A DNA stretch of 64,000 bases. Source: Runella slithyformis DSM 19594 (GTDB taxonomy: Bacteria > Bacteroidota > Bacteroidia > Cytophagales > Spirosomataceae). The notes beneath the pieces are model-generated. The model worked only from the letters and a program-made list of their open reading frames with translations, did not search any database and was not told the origin of the DNA. The stretch is from positions 1,859,501-1,923,500 of the forward strand of contig NC_015703.1 of the NCBI RefSeq assembly GCF_000218895.1. The letters are read 5' to 3'. The position numbers and the translations under genes are program-made. Numbering within the stretch: the first letter of the stretch is position 1; each line of letters starts with the position of its first letter. Positions 27,027 through 34,974 of the stretch are shown here, piece after piece.

Positions 27027-28016
27027 ATGGCAATTGATACTGAGAAACAATTGGAAGAATTAGTAAAAGACATTGTTAATGATAAAGTGGTTGTGGTAGC
27101 AGGGACGGGAGTTTCTTTACTAAGTTTAGAGAAAACAAATTGGGCTTTTGCATCTTGGGAAGGGCTATTAAGGGCGGGAGTGCAGTATTGTAAAGAGCAT
27201 GATCTGATCAATAAAGACGAAGAGTCTCTCATTTTGGCCCAGATAAATACACAGTCAACTATTTTCATGACCAGTGCCGCACAACAAATTGTCTACTTTA
27301 TGAAAGGGCGGGGCGTACATTTCCAGCGTTGGATACAACAAACCGTAGCAACACTCAAAGTGGCAGATAAAAGGTTGATCAATACAATACTGCGTCTGAA
27401 TTGCCCCATTATGACAACTAACTATGATAATTTGATCGAACAGGTTAATCCCGATTTATCGTACTACAACGCTGATCGGGAACAGGTACTTATCATTGAA
27501 GCAATCCGAAAACGAGACCCGAAATACATAATCCATTTACATGGTCATTTTCGCCATCCGGATTCATTAGTATTTGATATCAGCTCCTATGAGGATATAA
27601 AACGGAATGAGCAAATTCAGGCATTATTAAACAGTATTGATACCACGGCTACTTATTTGTTCATCGGCTGTGGAGTGGCTGGACTCAATGATGCCAACTT
27701 GGGACCGTTATTGCATAGGTCTAATGAATTATTTGGAAATGTAGGTTTCAAGCATTATAGACTTGTTCGCGACAGCGAACTCAAAGAAGTTTCCTCCAAT
27801 CGACGATTGGTTCTTCTTAGTTATGGAAAAGAATACAGCGATTTGCTTCCCTTTATGGAGACCTTGCTCAACAAGGTAAAAGCACTGAAAGAATACCACG
27901 AAAAAGTAGCCCGAGATCTCTTAGAACAAAAACTTCGAGCCTCCCAAACCTCAGATCAGGAAGAACTTGACCTTTTGAACCAATTGATTCGTATGAATAA
28001 AAAGAACGACGAATAA
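27027..28016 (+). CDS. SIR2-like domain protein, probable NAD hydrolase
   Basis: 329 aa, soluble. The SIR2_2-type Rossmann core is complete: nucleotide loop GTGVS (26-30) in VVVVAGTGVS, TTNYD (130-134), catalytic-type histidine in IIHLHGHFRHPDSLVF (His172), and FIGCGVAGLNDANLGPLL (212-229). The small zinc module of true deacetylases is absent. A charged, coiled-coil-like C-terminus (about 285-329) has no known effector fold. SIR2 proteins of this shape serve in anti-phage systems, destroying NAD+ on infection (ThsA of Thoeris, DSR1/2, SIR2-APAZ); here no usual partner is adjacent. Two sampled 60-base lines are 38-40% G+C, against 62% in a sampled line of the thiolase gene, suggesting acquisition. 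It is probably the effector of a short system with the divergent orphan. Confidence 0.8.
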   Translation: MAIDTEKQLEELVKDIVNDKVVVVAGTGVSLLSLEKTNWAFASWEGLLRAGVQYCKEHDLINKDEESLILAQINTQSTIFMTSAAQQIVYFMKGRGVHFQRWIQQTVATLKVADKRLINTILRLNCPIMTTNYDNLIEQVNPDLSYYNADREQVLIIEAIRKRDPKYIIHLHGHFRHPDSLVFDISSYEDIKRNEQIQALLNSIDTTATYLFIGCGVAGLNDANLGPLLHRSNELFGNVGFKHYRLVRDSELKEVSSNRRLVLLSYGKEYSDLLPFMETLLNKVKALKEYHEKVARDLLEQKLRASQTSDQEELDLLNQLIRMNKKNDE

Positions 28017-28043
28017 AAACAAAGCCTTGTTGATTTCTTTCAA

Positions 28044-28943
28044 CTATATTATTTTAAACTTCTGTAGCTGTTGCTCCATTTCCTGCTGCATCCTTTTGGC
28101 TTCTTCACCGGCTTTTTGGGCAAAATCAATCCCGGAAGCGGCATAAATAATACTGCGCGAAGCATTGACAAGAAGGCCGCAATCTTTATTCATTCCGTAG
28201 CGACATACCTCTTCCAAACTGCCGCCCTGCGCCCCTACACCAGGAATCAACAAAAAATGCTCCGGAGCCAATTTTCGAACCTGTTGTAACATCGGAGCCT
28301 GCGTAGCACCAATGACATACATCAGTCGGTCATCGCCGGCCCACTCCTGCGATATTCTAATGACGCGCTCAAACAGGTATTCATTTTCATTATCCAACAC
28401 TACCTGACTGTTTGAAAGACCAAAATCATCGTCATCGTTGCGGGAAAGTTTGGGATTCATCATCATTGTTTGAAAATCAGCGCTCCCTTCATTGGAGGTC
28501 AGGGCCAACAATATCACCCACTTATCCTTAAACTCCAAAAAGGGAATGACCGAATCGCGCCCCATGTAAGGGGCCACCGTAATGCTGTCGAATGACATGC
28601 CCGAAGAACTTTTGTCAAAAAAAGCCTGCGCGTAGAGAGAAGAGGTATTACCGATATCTCCGCGCTTGGCGTCGGCAATGGTAAAACACTCTTTGGGAAT
28701 ATAGCCCAAGGTACGTTGAAGGCTGTTCCAGCCTCGCGGGCCCAATGCTTCATAAAACGCAATGTTGGGCTTATACGCTACGGCATACGCAGCAGTGGCA
28801 TCAATGATTCGCTTGTTGAATTCAAAAATAGCATCCGGCTCACGGAGAATATGTTTGGGAAGTTTTTTCAGATCAGGGTCAAGGCCGACACAAAGGAATG
28901 ATTTCTTTCTTTTTATCTGTTCAATCAGTTGAGAACGCGTCAT
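28044..28943 (-). CDS. pyrF: orotidine-5'-phosphate decarboxylase (type 2)
   Basis: 299 aa, the length of the longer PyrF type. It opens [29 protein letters not shown] with the GLDP strand; the catalytic array lies in [15 protein letters not shown] (Asp-Lys-Asp), and [14 protein letters not shown] and NASRSIIYA bind phosphate. It decarboxylates OMP to UMP, the last step of de novo pyrimidine synthesis, in the cytosol. Its start is 3 bases from the stop of the upstream phosphatase gene (28946), so the two are probably one operon; that carA also lies in this window is coincidence of place. Confidence 0.95.
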   Translation of the reverse strand: MTRSQLIEQIKRKKSFLCVGLDPDLKKLPKHILREPDAIFEFNKRIIDATAAYAVAYKPNIAFYEALGPRGWNSLQRTLGYIPKECFTIADAKRGDIGNTSSLYAQAFFDKSSSGMSFDSITVAPYMGRDSVIPFLEFKDKWVILLALTSNEGSADFQTMMMNPKLSRNDDDDFGLSNSQVVLDNENEYLFERVIRISQEWAGDDRLMYVIGATQAPMLQQVRKLAPEHFLLIPGVGAQGGSLEEVCRYGMNKDCGLLVNASRSIIYAASGIDFAQKAGEEAKRMQQEMEQQLQKFKII

Positions 28944-28945
28944 GG

Positions 28946-29581
28946 TTAGATTATTTCGAGGGAGAGTAAATGCGCAATATCGTTTTCCTTTTTCAAAGAA
29001 AAGCTTTTGGTAGTATAATCGTACTGTAAGAGATATAAGCCCAGATTGGTATGCAAAAACGCATCCATTAAGTGCAGCGGCCGATTAAAAATGGTTGCTA
29101 ACAGTATACGCATAGCCCGTCCGTGCATGGCTACCAATACCGTTTTCTCTTCGGGACGGGAAAGAATCAAGTCGATAACCGGCAATTGCCTTTTCTGAAC
29201 ATCTTCCGGGCTTTCTCCCCCTTCAGCCTGTAGGTCGGTCTTTCCTTCCTGCCAACTTGTCACCAGCCAACGATAATACTCATTATCCATGCTGTTGGGC
29301 GTGCGCCCTTCCCTCACTCCCCAACTGATCTCATTCAGGCCCTCATAGGCTTCATGCGCCAAGCCTTTGTCCAGAAATCCGCGTACACTTTGGACCGTTC
29401 TGATCAATTTTGAGGTATATACTTTATCAAACGGCACATTTTGATATACTTCAAAAAAAGCGTTGGCCTGGGCTACCCCCAACTCATTCAGGTGAGCATC
29501 GATACCGCTCCCCTGCACAACGCCCCGGCGGTTATAATCCGTTTCGCCGTGGCGAATCAAATAAATGGTTTTAGAAGACAA
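28946..29581 (-). CDS. histidine phosphatase family protein
   Basis: 211 aa. The RHG catalytic motif is [15 protein letters not shown] at residues 6-20, and the second His is in [15 protein letters not shown]; a conserved Glu lies in EISWGVREG. The family transfers or removes phosphoryl groups through a phosphohistidine (phosphoglycerate mutase, cobalamin phosphatase and relatives). The start is TTG at 29581 (TTG TCT TCT AAA); no in-frame ATG exists nearby, though alignment to relatives fits this start. Tightly linked to pyrF. The substrate is unknown. Confidence 0.85.
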   Translation of the reverse strand: MSSKTIYLIRHGETDYNRRGVVQGSGIDAHLNELGVAQANAFFEVYQNVPFDKVYTSKLIRTVQSVRGFLDKGLAHEAYEGLNEISWGVREGRTPNSMDNEYYRWLVTSWQEGKTDLQAEGGESPEDVQKRQLPVIDLILSRPEEKTVLVAMHGRAMRILLATIFNRPLHLMDAFLHTNLGLYLLQYDYTTKSFSLKKENDIAHLLSLEII

Positions 29582-29717
29582 TTTGTGGGTAATTTTAGGT
29601 TTAATGAATGTTAGGCGGGTCTTTGCCGTTTTAGGTAAGAATATATCTTATCAGGCCTTCTACAATCAAACGAAGTCATTCTTTTTAACTTTATTCACAA
29701 AAATACCCCTTTTCCCG

Positions 29718-30137
29718 ATGTTCAACAAAAATATTACACTCGAACACATTCAGCAGTGGGACAAAAACACCATAGCCAATCATCTCGGTATCGAATACCT
29801 TGAAATCGGCGAAGACTATCTCACGGCACGTATGCCCGTTGACCGGCGTACACATCAACCGTTCGGTCTTTTGCACGGCGGGGCTTCTGTGGTTTTGGCC
29901 GAAACGCTCGGCAGCCTTTCATCCTTTTTACTCCTTCCCGACATAACCAAACAGCAGGCCGTAGGGCTTGATATCAACGCCAACCACATTAGGGGAGTCA
30001 AAAGCGGATGGGTATACGGCAAATCCACGCCCATTCACATCGGCAGAACGACGCACGTGTGGGAAATCAAGATTACCAATGAAGAAGGCAAACTGGTCTG
30101 CATCAGCCGCCTGACGATGGCCATCATTACCCTATAA
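29718..30137 (+). CDS. hotdog-fold acyl-CoA thioesterase (YdiI/MenI-like)
   Basis: 139 aa from ATG 29718 (MFNKNITLEHIQQWDKNTIA); upstream codons to 29565 would overlap the divergent phosphatase start. The active-site stretch is HQPFGLLHGGASVVLAETLGS, with the Glu that activates water, and NANHIRGVKSGWVYGKSTPIH follows. It fits the PaaI/YdiI group, which hydrolyses 1,4-dihydroxynaphthoyl-CoA or phenylacetyl-type CoA esters. A menaquinone role is possible, since Bacteroidota use menaquinone, but no men genes are nearby. Transcribed away from the phosphatase and ended by a strong terminator. Confidence 0.85.
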   Translation: MFNKNITLEHIQQWDKNTIANHLGIEYLEIGEDYLTARMPVDRRTHQPFGLLHGGASVVLAETLGSLSSFLLLPDITKQQAVGLDINANHIRGVKSGWVYGKSTPIHIGRTTHVWEIKITNEEGKLVCISRLTMAIITL

Positions 30138-30142
30138 AACAA

Positions 30143-30190
30143 AACGTCTCTTCCTTATACACAGGAAGAGACGTTCATGCCTTTTTTCTT
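30143..30190. terminator. bidirectional terminator
   Basis: Perfect 13-bp stem AACGTCTCTTCCT / AGGAAGAGACGTT with a 7-base loop, T-rich on both strands (CATGCCTTTTTTC on the plus strand). It separates the thioesterase gene from the convergent CBM48 gene. Confidence 0.9.
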
Positions 30191-30194
30191 TTTC

Positions 30195-30506
30195 TTACAG
30201 AACAATCACTGAGTTCTCTTCGTAAGATACTCCGCTTGGGATGTATTTGTCAGCGGCTTCGTCGTTGGTCCATGTGGTGCCGTCAATCAAATAACGGAAA
30301 GCATATTCTTTACCTGCCTCCAATTCGAGTGTTGCTTTATAGGAACCATCTTTTTGTTTCTTCAATTTAGTAGCGGCTTCGGTAGCCCAGTCATTAAACT
30401 CGCCCAATACTGCTACATCTTTTGCATCTGCTACTACATCAGAAGAAAGCGAGAACGTTACTTTACAGACAGGTTTACTCTTCAAAAATTGCTTTGCAAT
30501 AGCCAT
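30195..30506 (-). CDS. CBM48/isoamylase early-set domain protein
   Basis: 103 aa from ATG 30506 (MAIAKQFLKSKPVCKVTFSL); an upstream in-frame stretch to 30557 is not conserved. The single Ig-like domain shows AVLGEFNDWATEAATKLKKQ and GKEYAFRYLIDGTTWTNDEAADKY, the hallmark of AMPK-type glycogen-binding modules. It has no catalytic part. Stand-alone proteins of this size are typical of Cytophagales; they may bind glycogen or act as regulatory subunits. Monocistronic, with a 166-base gap to the next gene upstream. Confidence 0.85.
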   Translation of the reverse strand: MAIAKQFLKSKPVCKVTFSLSSDVVADAKDVAVLGEFNDWATEAATKLKKQKDGSYKATLELEAGKEYAFRYLIDGTTWTNDEAADKYIPSGVSYEENSVIVL

Positions 30507-30672
30507 AGTGTTTTTATCGGTTTTTGTTTGCGATACAAATGTATAGAATAAATACAATTAAAGTCAATGAATACCAATTAGTTAAGCGCCAATATTCTTT
30601 TAATAATACAATTAAAAACCTCATCATTACAATAAACACTTAAAAAACTATACCGGGCTAAATGATTCAAAA

Positions 30673-31071
30673 TCAATTTCCCGAAGAAATCTGTTCATTT
30701 ACCTGTTGTACCCGTTGGTTCATCACAGTAGCAATACTGTAAGCACGATACTTAGCATCGGCAGCAGTTTCCCCTTCAAACAACGCATCCACATTTTCAA
30801 AAAACAGATGCAGCCAACGGTCAAAGTGTTCGGGCGTAAGCGTATATTTCGCAGTCAGACGAAAATGGGGCGGCATGGGGCGGCCGGCATAATTGGCGGT
30901 TCCCAGTAAGATTCCTTCCCAAAAATCGTACATTTTGGGTAAGTGTAAGTCCCAATCAATGTGAGCAACGTCTTCAAATATATGCCCAAGTTCGGCATCC
31001 TGACGGATTTTTTGGTAAAACTGATTCACCATCAGTTCGACGTCTTCACGGGTTTCGAGTAGTTTTGGCAT
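30673..31071 (-). CDS. group III truncated haemoglobin
   Basis: 132 aa from ATG 31071 (MPKLLETREDVELMVNQFYQ); eight codons upstream are unlikely. Family marks: FYQKIRQDAELGHIF, LPKMYDFWEGILLGT, and RPMPPHFRLTAKYTLTPEHFDRWLHLF, in which a His on helix F binds haem and the Trp-Leu-His-Leu-Phe segment is characteristic of the trHbP group. Members bind oxygen, nitric oxide or peroxide. It is a monocistronic gene about 80 bases upstream of the thioredoxin gene's end, on the same strand, and could be read through from the metal operon, although no terminator was seen between them. Confidence 0.88.
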   Translation of the reverse strand: MPKLLETREDVELMVNQFYQKIRQDAELGHIFEDVAHIDWDLHLPKMYDFWEGILLGTANYAGRPMPPHFRLTAKYTLTPEHFDRWLHLFFENVDALFEGETAADAKYRAYSIATVMNQRVQQVNEQISSGN

Positions 31072-31150
31072 GGTATAAAAACAAAAGTCCGACAAGATAG
31101 GTGCCGAACTTCGTTGAATGTAATGATAAAAATCATGTTAGCCTGCCAAA

Positions 31151-31615
31151 TCACTCACACAATTGCTGCAATCGTGCGGCGTCCAATGCTCCCACCACTC
31201 TGCTGAGCAGTTGCAGGTTTTGGTCAAAAAATACCGTGGTAGGATAGGTAAGCCGGCCCTTTTCCCTTCCAAGCAACTCAGCCAATTCATGTATGCCCGT
31301 ATTAACCCCTGTGGGCTTAAACGTATAGGTTCGATTCAGAAATAGAATCGTTTTTGCTTCTTCGGCATTGAGACTGAGACAATAGAATTGTTGGTTCAGT
31401 TTTTGGGCAAGCCCCGGCTCGGTAAATGTTTTCAACTCCATCATTTTGCAGTATTTGCACCAGTCGGTGTGGATAAAAATCAACAACGGGCGCCGCTCTT
31501 TGCGCAAACTGTCGTTTAAATGCTCAAACGACGTCCATTGCACGGTTTGGGCTTCTGCTCGAACGGCAGTCAGTCCAAACCATGCTAAACATACGATGAG
31601 GCCGAGTTTTTTCAT
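31151..31615 (-). CDS. exported thioredoxin-fold protein
   Basis: 154 aa with a signal peptide (MKKLGLIVCLAWFGLTAVRAEAQ). The redox motif is C53-x2-C56 in HTDWCKYCKMMELKTFTEP, close to the DUF255/thioredoxin_7 type, and the cis-Pro region is GRLTYPTTVFFDQN. It should reduce or oxidise periplasmic disulfides. Its start overlaps the stop of the TonB receptor gene by 4 bases (ATGA), so it is the third gene of that operon. A role in keeping the receptor's or metal-binding protein's cysteines reduced is plausible, since the receptor plug has a CxxC. Confidence 0.85.
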   Translation of the reverse strand: MKKLGLIVCLAWFGLTAVRAEAQTVQWTSFEHLNDSLRKERRPLLIFIHTDWCKYCKMMELKTFTEPGLAQKLNQQFYCLSLNAEEAKTILFLNRTYTFKPTGVNTGIHELAELLGREKGRLTYPTTVFFDQNLQLLSRVVGALDAARLQQLCE

Positions 31616-33906
31616 TTGAAGAAATTATATCTAACGCCCAAAAACGTACGAATACCCTGATTGGGCGCATATACATAGGATGGGTCAAAGGTTAATGCGT
31701 AGGGGTTGTTGGGAGTAGGCACTGCCTGTCCGTCCGCGTCAAAGGTTACCTGTTTGTCAAAAGGGTCAAACGCCCGGGCGATGGAGGAAGCGGGAGGCGT
31801 AAAATTGAGCAGGTTCTTCACTCCGCCATAAATCTCCAGTCCACTGTTAAATTTCTTGGTCACCTGAATGTTTTGCAGACTCCACCAGGGCGAATACTCG
31901 GGGCGAGGGTCTAAAGGCCCTAAAGTCGGTAATCTCATAGGCCCGTACAAATTTCCGGTGTAATCAATGGATAAGCCTATCCGCTGAAAAGAATAGGAAA
32001 TCGACCAAACACCCGTAAATTTCTCGGTGAGTAATTGTGTCATTTTAACCAATTGACCATTAGCATCTTGTTCGCGCTGAAAAACATCCATCGCGGTAGC
32101 TCCTGCCATCGCTTTCAGGCCATTGGCAAAAGAGAAATCCACGTTTAATGAAAGCCCGCGCGATACGGCATTGCCGGCTAAGTTGCTGTAAATGATTTTA
32201 TTGGGATCGGTTAAATAATCAGGAATAATACGGTTATTGAAATACGTATAAAATGCCGTAGCATCCAACCCGATAAAGCTTCCGTTTGTCAGGAAGAATT
32301 TACGGACATAATTCAAATTACCGTTCCAAGAGCGCTCGGGCTTCAAAGCCTCCGTAAATACCACCTGCCGTGCGCCGGTCAGTGCTGCGTGGTCTTCGGT
32401 AAATACGTTGGCGACACGATAGCCGTTTCCAAAACTGGCCCGGAACACATTTCGTTTATCAGTCGAGGTCCATTTGTAATTCAAACGCGGTGTCAGAATA
32501 CTTCCATGAATGGAATTGTAATCGTACCGAAGGCCCAACAATAATTTGTTGTTGGCATTAAGCGTGATTTCATCCTGGGCAAAAATGCCCGGCAGCTTCA
32601 CCACCGATGGGGCATTGCGACTGTCAATGCTTGTGGCAGGCGTATTATCATCATAATGCGTATAACGTAAGGCCGTTCCTATCAATAGATCATGGTTTTC
32701 GCCCGCTTTTTTATCCCACGTAAACTGCCCGAATGCAATGTATTGCTGAGCAGCATAAGGAGTTGTACCGTAATAAGAGTCCTGATTATGGCCGTTGGCC
32801 GAAAATTGAAACGTAATTTTCTCTTTAATAGGCAGCTGATACGCTCCAATAACTTCCCAGCGTTTGGTATAAATGCTTTCGCCATAGAGTTCATTGCCGC
32901 CCCGGTATTTGGGCGTCCATTGGGTTTGGCCGCCCCAGCGGTCTTCGTATACATAGCGGGCACCTACCGTAAAAATGCGGTTGTCTTTTCGTTCAACGCT
33001 GAATTTATTGAACAATGAGATCCGATTTTGAAGGGTAATGTCCGTAAACCCATCACCGTTCTTATCGGTAGGTCTCTGGAAGTTAAAGTAGTTTAAGCCA
33101 AACAAAGACTGCACTTTTTCACCGACTTTATATTTAATCCCCAAATCAGTGTTAAACTCTGACCAGGAGGTGCCCATCACATCGGCCGAAACCAGCGGTG
33201 CGTTGGAAGGCTTTTTGGTAATGACATTGATTAATCCTCCCACCGCTTCAGAACCATACAGCGTAGAGGCCGGCCCTTTGACGATTTCTACCCGTTCGAT
33301 CAAAGCGCTGGGAATACCGCTTAGCCCATAAACCGTTGAAAGACCCGATACGATGGGCATTCCATCGATCATGATCATGGTGTATGGCCCTTCCAGCCCG
33401 TTGATGTGGATATCGCCGGTATTGCACACGTTGCAGTTCAGCTGCGGCCGAATTCCATTGATGTTTTGGAGCGATTCAAAAAGGTTCGGGACCGGGTTTC
33501 GCTTAAAAAAGGCCGGAGTATAAATTTCAACGGGAACAGGGCTATCCAATTTGGATACTTCTTTCATGGTACCCGTCACCACCACTTCGTTGAGTGAGTT
33601 TTCCAGTTCTTCGGTTTGTAAGGTCAATTCCTGAAAAAACTTGGCCTCCGATACCGTAACCGATTTAGTGATATTGCGATATCCAATGGACGAAATGACC
33701 AATTGATACGTACCGTATTTTACATTTTTAAGTTCAAACACGCCCTGTTCGTTGGTGGTGGTCCCATATTGTGTTCCTTTGAGAGCCGCTGTACCAAACT
33801 CAAGCGGTTTTCCCTTGACGGTCACCGTGCCTTTAATGCTTCCTGTTTGGGCATACACAGAAAATTGTACCAGCAAAAATGCCAGTAATACGTATATCTT
33901 TTTCAT
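31612..33906 (-). CDS. TonB-dependent receptor with Cys-x2-Cys in plug
   Basis: 764 aa. Signal peptide (MKKIYVLLAFLLVQFSVYAQ), carboxypeptidase-regulatory-like domain (22-100), TonB-box-like segment (NEVVVTGTM, 106-114), plug (about 120-235) and beta-barrel ending in FLGVRYNFFK. The plug has NCNVCNTGDIHINGLEG with Cys158 and Cys161, followed by YTMIMIDGMPIVSG. Such receptors import metal chelates or complexes across the outer membrane. The plug Cys pair suggests metal or redox control, and the neighbours are a His-rich membrane protein and a thioredoxin. The metal is not known; copper or iron are the usual candidates. Confidence 0.9.
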   Translation of the reverse strand: MKKIYVLLAFLLVQFSVYAQTGSIKGTVTVKGKPLEFGTAALKGTQYGTTTNEQGVFELKNVKYGTYQLVISSIGYRNITKSVTVSEAKFFQELTLQTEELENSLNEVVVTGTMKEVSKLDSPVPVEIYTPAFFKRNPVPNLFESLQNINGIRPQLNCNVCNTGDIHINGLEGPYTMIMIDGMPIVSGLSTVYGLSGIPSALIERVEIVKGPASTLYGSEAVGGLINVITKKPSNAPLVSADVMGTSWSEFNTDLGIKYKVGEKVQSLFGLNYFNFQRPTDKNGDGFTDITLQNRISLFNKFSVERKDNRIFTVGARYVYEDRWGGQTQWTPKYRGGNELYGESIYTKRWEVIGAYQLPIKEKITFQFSANGHNQDSYYGTTPYAAQQYIAFGQFTWDKKAGENHDLLIGTALRYTHYDDNTPATSIDSRNAPSVVKLPGIFAQDEITLNANNKLLLGLRYDYNSIHGSILTPRLNYKWTSTDKRNVFRASFGNGYRVANVFTEDHAALTGARQVVFTEALKPERSWNGNLNYVRKFFLTNGSFIGLDATAFYTYFNNRIIPDYLTDPNKIIYSNLAGNAVSRGLSLNVDFSFANGLKAMAGATAMDVFQREQDANGQLVKMTQLLTEKFTGVWSISYSFQRIGLSIDYTGNLYGPMRLPTLGPLDPRPEYSPWWSLQNIQVTKKFNSGLEIYGGVKNLLNFTPPASSIARAFDPFDKQVTFDADGQAVPTPNNPYALTFDPSYVYAPNQGIRTFLGVRYNFFK

Positions 33907-33994
33907 TGAAAATCAGTGTAAATAAATAATGATGTAATACGTCCACGTCAATCCCGTTTCCTGGGTATTGACCTGAAAATGCACTAGGAAATAA

Positions 33995-34378
33995 TTAACA
34001 CTGATACGCAGGAGGACCTCGATGAGAGAAGTCGCCAAAGAATGGCTTACGATAGGCCGTTAATAGATAATAAAAAGAAGAATTTGTTGATAATACAGAC
34101 GCTACATGCTTTACACCCGTCAATGCCACCGTCAGGGTCAACCCTACAAATACTGCATTGGTAACGGTATCCAACAAAAAAAGCTCATTGCCCGTGTGGT
34201 CGTTGGGCTGAAAAGGAGAATTGGAATTGGCCGGTTTGTACGGGTGAGCGTGGGTAATTATTTTACCGCTCGACAGTTTGTGCGCATGCCTGAAAACAAC
34301 ACCGTTCAGCAGCATCAAGGCAAAAAGCAGCAAGATACCGTTAGCGATTGATTTGCGTATGCACTGACTGAAGAGCAT
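33995..34378 (-). CDS. His-rich membrane protein of unknown function
   Basis: 127 aa. One hydrophobic segment near the N-terminus (IANGILLLFALMLLNGVVF, 11-29), then a His-rich stretch (RHAHKLSSGKIITHAHPY, 30-47), a second hydrophobic segment (about 70-95, NAVFVGLTLTVALTGVKHVA), and a C-terminus ending in Cys. I recall a Bacteroidota family with HAH-x(7-9)-HAHP, placed upstream of TonB receptors, but no function. It is the first gene of the three-gene operon with the receptor (88 bases) and thioredoxin. Metal delivery or sensing at the inner membrane is a reasonable guess. Confidence 0.6.
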   Translation of the reverse strand: MLFSQCIRKSIANGILLLFALMLLNGVVFRHAHKLSSGKIITHAHPYKPANSNSPFQPNDHTGNELFLLDTVTNAVFVGLTLTVALTGVKHVASVLSTNSSFYYLLTAYRKPFFGDFSHRGPPAYQC

Positions 34379-34495
34379 GGAGACGGGGTTATTTCGTAAA
34401 TTTAACCACGTTATTTGACAAAAAGTTTAAATGCACAAAATTATTGCCAAAAACCGCGAAATTTGTACCTTCCTCAACCGAAAACCGCAGTATCT

Positions 34496-34909
34496 ATGGA
34501 ACTTTTTGGATTTTCAATCCCATTCCTTGCCAAGCTTCTTTTTGCCGCTTTCAACGGAATTTTGTTTACCCAGTCCGGATTGGACAAAGTTTTTCATTAT
34601 CAGGGAAATCTGGATTATTTTAAAGACCATTTCAAAAAATCACCCCTTGCCTCCACCGTTGGCTTACTGATGCCCGTTATTACCCTCCTCGAAACCTCCG
34701 CCGGATTGACTTCTGTACTGGGTCTACTGTTACTGTTGATGGGTAATGACTCCGCCAATACGGTTGGTGCTTCAGGCATGGGGTTGGGAGCGCTTTCACT
34801 GGTTTGTTTATTTTTTGGGCAACGGATCGCGCAGGATTATGCGGGCGCGGCCGCATTGGTGCCTTATTTCCTGATGACAATGGCCGGACTTATGCTATAC
34901 ACTCTTTAA
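34496..34909 (+). CDS. DoxX-like membrane protein
   Basis: 137 aa from ATG 34496 (MELFGFSIPFLAKLLFAAFNG); in-frame codons upstream begin at 34415 in the divergent promoter region. Four membrane helices, with TQSGLDKVFHYQGNLDYFKDHF between the first two, which resembles the DoxX/DUF417 loop. DoxX proteins are small integral membrane proteins linked to thiol redox or quinone systems; no firm activity is known. It is divergent from the His-rich metal locus and ends at a very strong terminator. Confidence 0.75.
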   Translation: MELFGFSIPFLAKLLFAAFNGILFTQSGLDKVFHYQGNLDYFKDHFKKSPLASTVGLLMPVITLLETSAGLTSVLGLLLLLMGNDSANTVGASGMGLGALSLVCLFFGQRIAQDYAGAAALVPYFLMTMAGLMLYTL

Positions 34910-34915
34910 AAGAAA

Positions 34916-34952
34916 ACCGCCGCCGCAACGGATTATTCGTTGCGGCGGCGGT
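34916..34952. terminator. strong intrinsic terminator, shared by convergent genes
   Basis: Perfect 15-bp stem ACCGCCGCCGCAACG / CGTTGCGGCGGCGGT with a 7-base loop. The minus strand reads TTTTCTTTTAAAG after it, a usable U-tract for the biotin carboxylase gene as well. Confidence 0.85.
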
Positions 34953-34974
34953 TCAGCATCCCTTTTACTTTATT

